64,000 nt of DNA from Candidatus Cloacimonadota bacterium (GTDB taxonomy: Bacteria; Cloacimonadota; Cloacimonadia; Cloacimonadales; JAJBBL01): positions 1 to 64,000 of the forward strand of contig JAHYIR010000006.1 in the NCBI GenBank assembly GCA_019429305.1. The letters are read 5' to 3'. The translations under genes were made by a program, and so were the position numbers. Of the stretch, positions 7,705 to 17,039 are shown piece after piece. Positions within the stretch are counted from its first letter, which is position 1. Every line of letters starts with the position of its first letter. Under the pieces are notes generated by a model. It searched no databases. It saw only the letters and a program-made list of their open reading frames with translations, and was not told the DNA's origin.

Positions 7705-9297
7705 ATGCAAAAACTTCTCTTGTTAGGCGATGAAGCTTTAGCACAGGGAGCTTTAGATGCCGGTCTTTCAGGTGTATATGCCTATCCCGGTACACCTTCG
7801 ACAGAGATTACCGAGTATATTCAACGCAATAAAGAGGCGATGGAACGAAAAGTTCACAGTGAATGGTCTGCTAATGAAAAGACGGCACTGGAAGCTAGTT
7901 TGGGGATGTCCTATGCCGGAAAACGTACAATGAGTTGTATGAAACATGTTGGGCTCAATGTAGCAGCTGATCCCTATGTAAATTCTGCACTTACGGGAGC
8001 TAATGGGGGTATAATAGTAGCAGTGGCTGACGATCCTTCAATGCACTCTTCTCAAAATGAGCAAGATTCCAGATTTTACGGGAAATTTGCTATGCTACCG
8101 GCCTTAGAACCCTGTAACCAGCAAGAAGCTTATGATATGGCTTTTTATGCCTTTGAACTGTCGGAAAAGTACAAGATACCAATTCTGGTTAGATTGACTA
8201 CCAGATTGGCTCATTCTCGAGCAGGAATAGAGAGAAAACCGGTATTGAAAGAAAATGAATTGAAACTACCGGAAGACATACATCAATTTGTGCTTCTTCC
8301 TGCTATAGCACGCCGTAAATATAAAAACCTCTTAGCTATGCAGAAGGATTTTTTAATGGAATCGGAAAACTCACCATTCAATAGCTATATCGATGGTCCA
8401 GACAAAAAGATGGGCATTATTGCCTGTGGACTGGCTTACAATTATCTAATGGAGAATTTTCCGGAAGGGAAATCTCCTTATCCTGTCTTGAAGATCGGGC
8501 AATATCCAATTCCTGAATCTCTTGTGATGCGAATAGCCAATGAATGTGAATCTCTCTTGATTCTGGAAGAGGGTGCTCCTCTGGTTGAGGAGATGTTGCG
8601 CGGTTATATGAATAAACCCCTAGTTATTAAAGGACGGCTCGACGGGACTTTACCTCGAGATGGTGAATTAAACCCTAACTTGGTGCGAATTGCCTTAGGA
8701 ATGGAAGATCTAACCGGACAATCAATACCGGAAATAGTGGTTCCCAGACCACCAGTACTCTGCGTGGGATGTCCTCATACCGATACTTATAAAGCATTAA
8801 AAGAGGTTATAGACGAATATGGCAGTGGACATGTTTTTTCTGATATCGGATGTTATACGCTCGGTGCCTTACCACCATTCAGAGTAATAAACAGCTGTGT
8901 TGATATGGGGGCATCCCTTACAATGGCTATTGGAGCTGCTGATGCCGGTTTGTTCCCCTCTATTGCCGTGATCGGTGATTCAACATTTACTCATTCCGGA
9001 ATTACGGGTCTCTTAGATGCAGTAAATGCAAAATCGAATATAGTTCTGTTTATCCTCGATAATAATACTACTGCAATGACAGGAGGTCAAACTTCTCCCG
9101 GTGCTGGTAAATTGGAAGATATCTGTAAAGGTATCGGAGTAGAAGAGGAACATATAAGAATTATTGTTCCCTTAACTCGTAATCACGAAGAATTTGTAAA
9201 GCTGATTAAAGAAGAGATAGCTTATGATGGTGTATCGGTCATTATCCCACGTCGGGAATGTATCCAAACATTAACCAAGAAGATGCGCAAGAAATAG
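7705..9297 (+). CDS. iorA: Indolepyruvate:ferredoxin oxidoreductase, alpha subunit (no C-terminal ferredoxin domain)
   Basis: Catalyses CoA-dependent oxidative decarboxylation of aryl pyruvates from aromatic amino acids to aryl-acetyl-CoA, passing electrons to ferredoxin. The N-terminal pyrimidine-binding domain (YAYPGTPSTEI, SEWSANEKTALEASLG) and the family motif CVGCPHTD are present. The thiamine diphosphate motif GDSTFTHSGI...DNNTTAMTGG lies near residue 430. At 530 residues it stops at IIPRRECIQT plus a lysine-rich end. It lacks the C-terminal double 4Fe-4S cysteine motif that most IorA proteins (about 590-620 residues) carry. iorB starts nine bases after its stop. Confidence 0.92.
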   Translation: MQKLLLLGDEALAQGALDAGLSGVYAYPGTPSTEITEYIQRNKEAMERKVHSEWSANEKTALEASLGMSYAGKRTMSCMKHVGLNVAADPYVNSALTGANGGIIVAVADDPSMHSSQNEQDSRFYGKFAMLPALEPCNQQEAYDMAFYAFELSEKYKIPILVRLTTRLAHSRAGIERKPVLKENELKLPEDIHQFVLLPAIARRKYKNLLAMQKDFLMESENSPFNSYIDGPDKKMGIIACGLAYNYLMENFPEGKSPYPVLKIGQYPIPESLVMRIANECESLLILEEGAPLVEEMLRGYMNKPLVIKGRLDGTLPRDGELNPNLVRIALGMEDLTGQSIPEIVVPRPPVLCVGCPHTDTYKALKEVIDEYGSGHVFSDIGCYTLGALPPFRVINSCVDMGASLTMAIGAADAGLFPSIAVIGDSTFTHSGITGLLDAVNAKSNIVLFILDNNTTAMTGGQTSPGAGKLEDICKGIGVEEEHIRIIVPLTRNHEEFVKLIKEEIAYDGVSVIIPRRECIQTLTKKMRKK

Positions 9298-9306
9298 GAG
9301 GTAGAG

Positions 9307-9885
9307 ATGAAATCTGATATTATTTTAGCCGGTGTAGGTGGACAGGGGATTTTGACGATAGCGACGATAATTGGCTATGCTGCTCTGGAATCTAACCTCC
9401 ATCTCAAACAATCTGAAGTACATGGTATGAGTCAGCGTGGAGGAGATGTTCAATCCCATTTGCGTATCTCAGATAAAGAGATCTTCTCTGATCTCATACC
9501 TTTAGGTAGTGCGAATATAATTGTTTCCGTAGAGCCGATGGAATCGTTAAGATATTTACCTTTTTTGGCTAAAGATGGATGGTTGATTACCAATACAACT
9601 CCATATATTAATACTGCCACTTATCCTGAGAAAGATAAACTACTCGCAGAAATAGGAAAACTTCCGCATAGTATTACGATTGATGCGGACATTTTAGCGA
9701 AAGAGATGGGTGCACCAAGAGCTATGAATATGATCATGCTGGGAGCTGTTACGGAATTTATAGATTTACCTTACGAAAAATTTCAGGAAGGGATCAAATT
9801 CATCTTTAATAGGAAAGGTGAAGATATCGTTAATGTTAACCTAAAAGCTATGGATAGAGGTAAAGAAATAGCTCAGAAAAGATAA
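9307..9885 (+). CDS. iorB: Indolepyruvate:ferredoxin oxidoreductase, beta subunit
   Basis: The gamma-type domain partner of IorA, 192 residues. The opening DIILAGVGGQGILTIATIIG is the hallmark of this family. HGMSQRGGDVQSHLRIS follows near residue 40 and SEVHGMSQRGG marks the subunit interface. GGAGG is placed ahead of the ATG, and the gene is coupled to iorA. Together they form the heterotetrameric enzyme. It faces the DUF58 gene convergently; a small inverted repeat (TATCTG/CAGATA, 9901-9918) lies between and overlaps the end of DUF58. Confidence 0.94.
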   Translation: MKSDIILAGVGGQGILTIATIIGYAALESNLHLKQSEVHGMSQRGGDVQSHLRISDKEIFSDLIPLGSANIIVSVEPMESLRYLPFLAKDGWLITNTTPYINTATYPEKDKLLAEIGKLPHSITIDADILAKEMGAPRAMNMIMLGAVTEFIDLPYEKFQEGIKFIFNRKGEDIVNVNLKAMDRGKEIAQKR

Positions 9886-9911
9886 GTTAGCGTATTAAAA
9901 TATCTGCTTAA

Positions 9912-10799
9912 TCAGATAAGTTTTGCTCTCTTTAAGAGATATTGTAAAAGTACTTGATCATAAGGTGTTTCGGTAGTAATTGGATTATATTCAATTCTTG
10001 CTTCGAAACACCGTTTTTTTAAGTATTCGATATTATTGTTATATTCCTGCAGATAATCCTTTTTTATTAACCAAGGGTTTACTGTTAATTTTTCTCCTGT
10101 TTCTGAGTCGATGAATTCTGTTTCAGACTGAAAATCAAAGAGATATTCCTGCTTATCCTGAATATGAAAAACTATCACTTCGTTCTTCTTGTGGCGGAAA
10201 TGCTGAAGACCTGAAAGTATGCTATCAGGATCATCTATTAAATCAGAAATTAAAATTATCAAGCCCCTTTTATGAATCCGTTCCGCTAAATTATGCAGTA
10301 CCTCAGCCGTTCTTGTCTTATCTTCTGCTTCTAAGTTATGGATATTCGTTAAGAGAATATTGAGATATGACTTTACTGAGCGCGGCGGAATATAAGAGGT
10401 TATTTTATCAGTAAAAGCTAGTAATCCTGAGGCATCTTGCTGATTTATCATCAGGTAGGAGAGCGAAGAAGCTAATGCTTTGGCATATTCTAATTTGGTT
10501 GTTGTTCCCGAAGTATAACCCATTGATTTACTATGATCTATCAGTATATATGATTTGAGATTAGTCTCTTCTTCATAACGACGGATGTAATAACGATTAG
10601 TCTTACCATAAACTTTCCAATCAACATCTTTGATGGAGTCACCGGGATTGTACTGTCTGTGATCGGAAAATTCGACACTAAAGCCGTGATAAGGTGATTT
10701 ATGCAGACCAATGATAAACCCTTCAACTATCAGACGGGCTCTTAATTTAAACTTATCGATCTTAGCGATCAACTCTTCCGAAAGATAACGATTTTCCAT
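9912..10799 (-). CDS. DUF58 domain protein with VWA-like fold
   Basis: 295 residues. The DUF58 signature is seen as FSDHRQYNPGDSIKDVDWKVY (about 44-64). A von Willebrand A-like MIDAS motif DHSKS follows near residue 89, then ISDLIDD near 180. Such proteins usually sit with a MoxR AAA+ ATPase and BatA-type proteins in envelope or metal-insertion clusters; no MoxR is visible here. It is the last gene of the long minus-strand run and overlaps its upstream neighbour by one base. The molecular function is not known. Confidence 0.85.
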   Translation of the reverse strand: MENRYLSEELIAKIDKFKLRARLIVEGFIIGLHKSPYHGFSVEFSDHRQYNPGDSIKDVDWKVYGKTNRYYIRRYEEETNLKSYILIDHSKSMGYTSGTTTKLEYAKALASSLSYLMINQQDASGLLAFTDKITSYIPPRSVKSYLNILLTNIHNLEAEDKTRTAEVLHNLAERIHKRGLIILISDLIDDPDSILSGLQHFRHKKNEVIVFHIQDKQEYLFDFQSETEFIDSETGEKLTVNPWLIKKDYLQEYNNNIEYLKKRCFEARIEYNPITTETPYDQVLLQYLLKRAKLI

Positions 10800-11014
10800 T
10801 ATTCAGGATTTTGTTCTTTGTCTTGTTTTTTAGGTTTTTGAAAAAGCCCGACTAAGATTGCTAAAGGGAAAAGAATAACATAAGCAATTATCAGGAGAAT
10901 TGGAGAAATGGTAATATCTCCTGTTGCCATGATTATGTATCCTAAGGTAAGGAGTATCACTCCAAGAACAAAAAACACAATACTTGTCGTATTAAAGATA
11001 AATTTACTGTTCAT
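10799..11014 (-). CDS. Small two-helix membrane protein
   Basis: 71 residues with two hydrophobic segments (about 9-30 and 36-58) and a lysine/glutamate-rich tail (KKQDKEQNPE). No family is recognised. Its start overlaps the end of the TPR gene upstream and its stop overlaps the DUF58 start by one base. That tight packing supports a real co-translated gene and a possible partnership with DUF58 at the membrane. Confidence 0.7.
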   Translation of the reverse strand: MNSKFIFNTTSIVFFVLGVILLTLGYIIMATGDITISPILLIIAYVILFPLAILVGLFQKPKKQDKEQNPE

Positions 11015-12923
11015 ATAATGCTTCCAACTCCTTTAAAATTTCTTCTGCTTTATTTCTATAGTCATCATCATCATCTATTTCTATAGCTTGCAGTAAGTAA
11101 TATTTCGCATCTTCTTTTTCAGATAACTTATAATAGATCATACCAATATGATAGGCAATAACACTACTATCAACACCATTGTAGATTATGCCCTGCATAT
11201 ATGCAAGTGCTTTTTCATAATCCTCAGTTTGATAATAAAGCCAAGCAACACTGTCTTGGATATAATGATTTTCCGGCTCTAAAGATATTGCCTTTAATAA
11301 GTACTCTTCTGCTTCACCATACCTCGTCGTATGCATAACTAGAGAGTAACCAAACCAATTCAAGATCAATGGCTCTTCCGGATATAATACAACGGCTCTC
11401 TCCATTATTCTTAACTCTTTATCGTGGTCTTTCCTTTTATTATATAGAGAAGCTAAAGTAAGAAATGCTTCCGTAGAAGGGTTGTCATGTTCCTCAATAG
11501 TTAGTGTTAAATAGTTAATCGCCAATGAATCAACACCAGAGACATAATAAAAGGAACCAATAAAAGTATAAGGTTCAAATTCAGGATCTTCAACTTTGTT
11601 CAACACTTCAACAGCTGATTGATTCAAATCGTGCTCAAGATAAGTATAAGCAATGTTAAAGAGCAGGTCATCATCGTCATTAACAACTTCAGATAGTTTA
11701 TTCAACAACCCTAAACCTTCGTCTGATTCACTATTATTAAAATATGAAAGAGCTAGTAGATAAGTCGCTCTATCCTGATCATACCCCTTTGAAACTAAGA
11801 TTTTAATGAATTCTTCAACATCAATATCAAGAATATGATCTTCAGATTCATAAAACAGAATGGATTTTTGTGTTCGAATGTCATCAATGTTCATTAGCTG
11901 TTCTGCAGCATTGTCGAAGTCATTAAGCAAGAGATAGAGCGTTGCTAACGATGAATATAGCAATTCTTTATCTTGTAATTCATAATCTGATGCTTGAAAG
12001 AGCTTTTGAATTAGTTCACTAGCTAATTCATAGTTTTCGGATAAATAAGCAGCAAGATAGATGATTTGAATAAACTCTGTTTCAGGATCATCTTTGAAAT
12101 GTTCATAATTAGCGATTATTCTATCATAATCATCGAGAAAGAAGAGGGTTTCCAGAAAAGTGCCTTTATATTCTTTTTCTACTGGTTTCCCTTCATCAAG
12201 CAAGGATTCAATAAAATCTACTATACCATACCAATCGAAGTAACGGTTATAGAAGTAAATCAAGCGGTCGTATGATTCTTCATCTTTAAATGTTTGAGCG
12301 GCATATTCCAATATCTCCTTACTTTTAAAGGGATTATGATATTCATATATCTGAGCAATAGCATATAGTATGTTGGGATTATTTTTTCCCTTTTCTAAAG
12401 CTTTCTCCAAATAGGAAAAATCTACAGTATCTCCGTATCTCAAGAGATATAAGAAATAATCATAATAATTGTATGGGGTTGGATCTAAGTCCAAAACCCA
12501 TTTCATTGTCCTCAAACCTTCTTTGTTTTTCCCTACTTGGAAATAGGACAATCCTAAGTATCTTAGAGTGTTTAACGAATATAGATTACGAGAGATATGG
12601 TTTTCTGCTAAAGCTATCAATTCATCATATCTTGTTTCGTCATCAATAGCTAGTATCCATAGAGTCTCAAGAATTCTCTCTTTAATGCTAATATTTTGGG
12701 GATCAGCTAGATCTGCCTGTCTGAATAAACCATAGGCAGTTAAGATATCATCTTGATTATAGGCGATCTCTCCCATAGTGTAAAAATGAATAGAGTTACT
12801 ATTTGGATTTCCTTTATCTTGGGGGAGAGTTTTAGTATCGGGTAACCTGCTTCCAGATGAACAACCGAAGATAAGTGAAGCAACGATAATTATGACGACC
12901 TGAATTACTATGAATTTGCGCAT
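11004..12923 (-). CDS. TPR-repeat lipoprotein
   Basis: About 639 residues from the ATG at 12923. I chose this start because it puts the signal peptide MRKFIVIQVVIIIVASLIFGC at the N-terminus with a lipobox IFGC; an upstream GTG at 12956 has no ribosome site. The rest is helical and very acidic. It has degenerate TPR units throughout, clearest near the C-terminus (PLILNWFGYSLVMHT, AEEYLLKAISLEPEN, YYLLQAIEIDDDDD). It is probably an envelope scaffold attached to the outer membrane. The client is unknown, though the neighbouring outer-membrane protein is a candidate. Confidence 0.82.
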   Translation of the reverse strand: MRKFIVIQVVIIIVASLIFGCSSGSRLPDTKTLPQDKGNPNSNSIHFYTMGEIAYNQDDILTAYGLFRQADLADPQNISIKERILETLWILAIDDETRYDELIALAENHISRNLYSLNTLRYLGLSYFQVGKNKEGLRTMKWVLDLDPTPYNYYDYFLYLLRYGDTVDFSYLEKALEKGKNNPNILYAIAQIYEYHNPFKSKEILEYAAQTFKDEESYDRLIYFYNRYFDWYGIVDFIESLLDEGKPVEKEYKGTFLETLFFLDDYDRIIANYEHFKDDPETEFIQIIYLAAYLSENYELASELIQKLFQASDYELQDKELLYSSLATLYLLLNDFDNAAEQLMNIDDIRTQKSILFYESEDHILDIDVEEFIKILVSKGYDQDRATYLLALSYFNNSESDEGLGLLNKLSEVVNDDDDLLFNIAYTYLEHDLNQSAVEVLNKVEDPEFEPYTFIGSFYYVSGVDSLAINYLTLTIEEHDNPSTEAFLTLASLYNKRKDHDKELRIMERAVVLYPEEPLILNWFGYSLVMHTTRYGEAEEYLLKAISLEPENHYIQDSVAWLYYQTEDYEKALAYMQGIIYNGVDSSVIAYHIGMIYYKLSEKEDAKYYLLQAIEIDDDDDYRNKAEEILKELEALYEQ

Positions 12924-12969
12924 TTCTATTACTTTCTCTATGACAGAAGTTAACACTTGTTTGTGAGGG

Positions 12970-13737
12970 CTAAAACTTCATATTATAATCAATTAAAATA
13001 GCTCTATCGGCACCAGTAGTTTGACGATTATTCTCTAACACATCATAAGCAATAAATTTGACTGCCAAGAAGTCTGTAAATCGAAGATAAAGAGCAAGGT
13101 TCAAGTAACCATTACCCTTTCTTTTCCAAAGACTTTCATTAAAGGTCAACTCTTCCATTTCAGGTTTTTTATCGTTTAGAGCAAAGTCATAATCAATCAT
13201 TAAAGTAAGTTCATCTCCTAACGATTTATCTACACCAAGGAAAAAATTAATACTTTTCTGCTCATCTTTATTTTCCATACTATAGTTTGTTCCGAGATGT
13301 AAACCAAGATTACCGAGGAAATAATAATTACGGCTTGCTGCTGCATAAAACCCCTTTGATTTGATATCATATCTTTTTAAGAGGGAATGATAAACCCCAT
13401 GACCCTGAGAGTCAAATCCAACTACTACAGCAGGTAAAAATGGACTTTCATCTATAATACGATATTTAGCATGAACTTCTGGTCTCTCGTGCCAGTTAGG
13501 TGATTCATTGCCGACAATATTTTCTCCACCATAACTTACGCCTAACATAAAACGTGAGAATAAACCAACAGATGCTCCTAAAATGATCCCATTATTTCGA
13601 TACATCTTTGTGTTAATCAATACTTCTCCATATTGTAGAATTCCAGCAGTAGGAGTATCTGCCAAATATATCAACTCATAACCACTTAAAATGGATATCA
13701 TACACAAAATGATCAGACAACAGAGTATTATTTTCAT
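12970..13737 (-). CDS. Predicted outer-membrane beta-barrel protein
   Basis: 255 residues with a signal peptide (ILCCLIILCMISILSG) followed by alternating hydrophobic/polar strands rich in Tyr, Gly and Phe. It ends in a terminal aromatic strand, DYNMKF, as expected for a barrel inserted by BamA. The pattern LADTPTAGILQYGEVLINTKMYRNNG resembles YjbH-like barrels, but I would not name it. It sits 46 bases upstream of the TPR lipoprotein in the same direction. A substrate or role cannot be inferred. Confidence 0.72.
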   Translation of the reverse strand: MKIILCCLIILCMISILSGYELIYLADTPTAGILQYGEVLINTKMYRNNGIILGASVGLFSRFMLGVSYGGENIVGNESPNWHERPEVHAKYRIIDESPFLPAVVVGFDSQGHGVYHSLLKRYDIKSKGFYAAASRNYYFLGNLGLHLGTNYSMENKDEQKSINFFLGVDKSLGDELTLMIDYDFALNDKKPEMEELTFNESLWKRKGNGYLNLALYLRFTDFLAVKFIAYDVLENNRQTTGADRAILIDYNMKF

Positions 13738-13793
13738 AGTTTATCTCCTCTTCTCCTCTCTATCTCCTATAAATCCTTTATATATCAAACTAT

Positions 13794-14912
13794 CTATTCT
13801 ACTGCTGATAGTGCTTCCGATTCTTGTTCAAGATCAATAGTCCGGCTTATAACTTCTAATTCAATTAAGGCTGGCAACTTGAATCCTTCGGGATAAAAAA
13901 CTGAATTATCTATTAAATAAGCTCTTTTGCCAATATCATCATAAAAAGCAAAAGACTGAAATGCACCACCGATAGCATGTTTACGGTTTTGCCAACGACC
14001 TGAGAGTTTCAGGGCATTGATTCCTACCAGATCTGTTACTTCGGAACGGGTATCTTCTCTTCTAAACTCATCTTCATCGTAATACTGCCATGCTAATCTT
14101 TCTCTTGTTGTAAATAACCAATCAATATCCAGATTATTTTCAGGCATATCTTCATAATAAACGGAAAGATACCTATCGGGTTGTTCTCTTCTTCTTGCTA
14201 AAAAAGAAATGAAATTATCAGCTTCATTCCTTTTATAAACGATGTAATATTCCGGTATCTTCATATTCCAAGGGAAATTACGAAACAAGCTAACCGGGTG
14301 AACATTAAACCCGAATATACGGCTTGCTGTGCGTGCATATAATTTTTCACGAAATTGCTGAAAAACCTCATCGGCTTGCAAGATGTTATATCTCAGCAGA
14401 TTAGCTTCTGTATCTCCCACTAAAAAGAGGACTAATTGGTCGTTTGCCCAGAGATTATGGCGGATAAACATACCGACTCCGTTTTCATTCACCGACTGAA
14501 TAACGTTTTCGGTCAAATTCTGTTTTATATAGTTTGAGACATGTCTATCTGAATCGAGATGTGCCAGAAAGATCAAGTTCTTGAAACGGTAAAACAGATC
14601 AAGAGAGCTAAAATCGCCACGTTTCAAGTCGAAATAGGTTTCGTTTTCAGTCGTAAAGTAATATCTCTCTATACTTTCTCGCAAATATTGTTCTGCATAG
14701 TACCAGACCCGGTCATCAGCAAAGACATAAATCGTTTGTTCATGACCCCAAGAAAGAGGTTTTCTGGGATCTGTCTGGTTTCCTGAAGGACGGTGTCTTC
14801 TACTGTCATCACTACCACCACAACTTACAAGTATAGACGATAACAGTATAACTAACAAAACGCTGCACTTTTTCAGAGCAAAGCAGAAAGAAGGATTAAA
14901 TAGTTTGATCAT
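13794..14912 (-). CDS. DUF4837-like lipoprotein
   Basis: About 372 residues. The ATG at 14912 gives a signal peptide with lipobox VSCGG. The mature part contains NLWANDQLVLFLVGDTEANL and an FNVHPVSLFRNFP-type region, reminiscent of DUF4837 proteins of Bacteroidetes. Those hold two similar halves and are of unknown function. The family assignment is from memory of the motif style and is moderate. It lies between pgsA and the outer-membrane protein in the long minus-strand run. Confidence 0.6.
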   Translation of the reverse strand: MIKLFNPSFCFALKKCSVLLVILLSSILVSCGGSDDSRRHRPSGNQTDPRKPLSWGHEQTIYVFADDRVWYYAEQYLRESIERYYFTTENETYFDLKRGDFSSLDLFYRFKNLIFLAHLDSDRHVSNYIKQNLTENVIQSVNENGVGMFIRHNLWANDQLVLFLVGDTEANLLRYNILQADEVFQQFREKLYARTASRIFGFNVHPVSLFRNFPWNMKIPEYYIVYKRNEADNFISFLARRREQPDRYLSVYYEDMPENNLDIDWLFTTRERLAWQYYDEDEFRREDTRSEVTDLVGINALKLSGRWQNRKHAIGGAFQSFAFYDDIGKRAYLIDNSVFYPEGFKLPALIELEVISRTIDLEQESEALSAVE

Positions 14913-14991
14913 TCTCGTTTCTCTGATTACTATTCTATCAGAAGTTATGTTACTGTGATGCTTATTAAATATACTATAAATCACTTGTATC

Positions 14992-15579
14992 CTAACCTTT
15001 CACGTTATTTTTCTTTAAGAAAGGGAGATAAGTTATTCCCGATACTATCGTTATAACGACAACAAGCCAGAAAAATATCTGTAAAATATCTGTAAACCGA
15101 TGCATATTAATTCTTATAAACTCAAACCTAAACTTACCTGCATAGAGTAGCAGGGAGGCAATAATACCGGTCATTTGAAAGGTAGTCTTTAATTTACCCC
15201 AGAAGTTAGCAGCGATATAGATATTCTTTTTTTGATACCATGACCTAAGGATTGTAACTAAGATTTCTCTTAAAATAACGATGTATGCAACATAGATACT
15301 TGTTAATTCGATAGGGGAAAGAGCAATAGTGATCAAAGCAACGGAGACAATTATCTTGTCTGCCAAGGGATCAACAACTTTCCCGAAATCTGTTATACTT
15401 TTAAACTTGCGAGCCAGCACACCATCAAAAAAGTCAGTTATACCAGCAACAATAAATACTAATAAAGCCAGTTCAGCTCCTAATTGATCTCCGATCAAAT
15501 AAAGACAGATGAGATAAATCGGTACTAATAATATACGGGAAATCGTTAGCATATTAGGAATATGTCGTTTTATTTTCAT
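14992..15579 (-). CDS. pgsA: CDP-diacylglycerol--glycerol-3-phosphate 3-phosphatidyltransferase
   Basis: Makes phosphatidylglycerol phosphate from CDP-diacylglycerol and glycerol 3-phosphate in the inner membrane. The CDP-alcohol phosphotransferase motif is intact: D-x2-DG-x2-AR-x8-G-x3-D-x3-D, seen as DFFDGVLAR then FGKVVDPLAD. The opening IPNMLTISRILLVPIYL is typical. It has 195 residues with about five membrane helices. It begins two bases after the ftsX-like gene ends, so the two are co-translated. Confidence 0.95.
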   Translation of the reverse strand: MKIKRHIPNMLTISRILLVPIYLICLYLIGDQLGAELALLVFIVAGITDFFDGVLARKFKSITDFGKVVDPLADKIIVSVALITIALSPIELTSIYVAYIVILREILVTILRSWYQKKNIYIAANFWGKLKTTFQMTGIIASLLLYAGKFRFEFIRINMHRFTDILQIFFWLVVVITIVSGITYLPFLKKNNVKG

Positions 15580-15580
15580 A

Positions 15581-16351
15581 TCAATCCTTACCTGTTATGA
15601 ACCAAGCTAATGGCATAGTAACCATAATTGTAGCTAGTATTAATATCCAGCTTTTTGTATCAAGAGAATATGTGAATAGAAGATTCCGGTTTACGAAATA
15701 AAGAAGTAGTCCAAAGCAGATTATTGGTAGCAAAGTTGCTATCAAAGATTTGAAAAAATAACCCCCGAATCTATTTACTCTACCTCCTGAACGATAGTAG
15801 ATAGTCCAAAAGAAATTTTCTTTCTTGATTGCAATAATACGGATAATTAATGCTATTATACAGAGCATGATCAGTGTACCGATAAAAAAAATCCAACGAA
15901 TAAGAGATATAGATTCTTTAAGATCAAACAAGTTACCTAGATCGCTCTCCTCGGCAACAATCATCAAACCTGTCTCTCTGGTTTCGGTTTGCTCTTTTAT
16001 TTGGAGGAACTCGGATTTGGATGTTTTGTTCCCATTAAACGAAAAGTGCAACAAATTAGGTAATTGATCAATATCTAATATCTGATCTGTTGCCGGCAAA
16101 TCATATTCGGCTATCATTTTCCCCAGAATGTCTACATTTGATTCCAAGGAAATAAAACTGATATGAGGACTATCTTGCAAGTCTGAATGAATGCTTTCCA
16201 ATAGATGCCAGTCGTGAGAAAATATGAGAATCGGCATTTTTTCAATGCGATTAACCAGATTGTTATACTGTTGATTGAACCCAAAGTCTGTAACCGCAAA
16301 AATAGAGAGAAAGATGAGAATAATTAGTGTTTGTAGTAAGGTGTATTTCAT
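15581..16351 (-). CDS. ftsX: Divergent FtsX-like permease
   Basis: 256 residues. One N-terminal membrane helix (about 5-22) is followed by a soluble extracytoplasmic domain of roughly 120 residues. Three C-terminal helices (about 150-170, 205-225, 233-250) complete the FtsX topology. The cytoplasmic loop after the first C-terminal helix (AIKKENFFWTIYYRSGGR) matches where FtsX proteins have a conserved basic/glycine loop. In the family, FtsX couples an ATPase to periplasmic murein hydrolases at the division site. Its start overlaps the ATPase-like gene by four bases (ATGA). The assignment rests on topology and gene pairing, since primary identity is weak. Confidence 0.7.
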   Translation of the reverse strand: MKYTLLQTLIILIFLSIFAVTDFGFNQQYNNLVNRIEKMPILIFSHDWHLLESIHSDLQDSPHISFISLESNVDILGKMIAEYDLPATDQILDIDQLPNLLHFSFNGNKTSKSEFLQIKEQTETRETGLMIVAEESDLGNLFDLKESISLIRWIFFIGTLIMLCIIALIIRIIAIKKENFFWTIYYRSGGRVNRFGGYFFKSLIATLLPIICFGLLLYFVNRNLLFTYSLDTKSWILILATIMVTMPLAWFITGKD

Positions 16352-17001
16352 ACTTCAATGACCTTTTTGTTCTCAATTTTATAGTTTTTAGAAAAGGCAA
16401 GATTTTCTGATTTGCCGGTAGCAATAAAGACTGTACCATTTTGTTGCATGAGAAACATTATATGCAGAACTTTCTCTAACAGAGTTTGATAAAAAGAAAG
16501 GTCGAAATCATCAATAAGAACAACACTGGGTAACAGCATTACAGCCCTGATAAGTTCAATAATCTTCATCTCTGAGAAAGAAAGATTCTTTGCAGAATTG
16601 TATTGTTTTGAACCGAGATCAAACTGTTGTAGGTATTCACGAATCTTATTCTTCATTCTTACATTAATGGTTTTAAGGGGAAGCATTATGTTTTGATTGA
16701 TAGTGAGGTTAGGAAGTATTGCCGGTGTATATTCGATTAACAGAACATCTTTACTACCTTTTCTATATAGTTTTTTTTTATTACTAATATCCCAGATGAA
16801 TTCATTTTCTTTCTTGAGGAGTTTTTCTCTGCTTTTTCGACTCTTTTTAAGATAATGGTAGATCGCTTGTAAAAAGAGAGTTTTCCCTTTAAGGTTACTA
16901 TCACAGAGGTAGATTGATTTGCCTTCCGGGATAGTTAAAGCATCTGAGAAGAGAATGATGTTCTTTCCATCTGTAACCTTGAGTTTTGGTATTACTAACA
17001 T
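16348..17001 (-). CDS. ftsE: Degenerate FtsE-like ABC ATPase
   Basis: 217 residues, the FtsE size, but key motifs have drifted. The Walker A region reads DSNLKGKT (34-41): the terminal GKT is kept and the first glycine lost. The signature is LSFSE (140-144) instead of LSGGE. Walker B is VLIDDFD with the catalytic Glu replaced by Asp165. The H-loop His is replaced (IATGK, about residue 196). The stretch LPNLTINQNIMLPL corresponds to the post-Q-loop region of FtsE. It probably still binds nucleotide; hydrolysis is doubtful. It pairs with the FtsX-like gene through a four-base overlap. Confidence 0.72.
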   Translation of the reverse strand: MLVIPKLKVTDGKNIILFSDALTIPEGKSIYLCDSNLKGKTLFLQAIYHYLKKSRKSREKLLKKENEFIWDISNKKKLYRKGSKDVLLIEYTPAILPNLTINQNIMLPLKTINVRMKNKIREYLQQFDLGSKQYNSAKNLSFSEMKIIELIRAVMLLPSVVLIDDFDLSFYQTLLEKVLHIMFLMQQNGTVFIATGKSENLAFSKNYKIENKKVIEV

Positions 17002-17039
17002 AGAAGTTCACTCACTTTTCTTTTTGTTTTATGCATTTA

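Noticed and set aside
9901-9918. Bidirectional terminator between iorB and the DUF58 gene
   Set aside because: The stem is only six A/T-rich pairs (TATCTG/CAGATA) and it overlaps the end of the DUF58 coding region, so it was not called.
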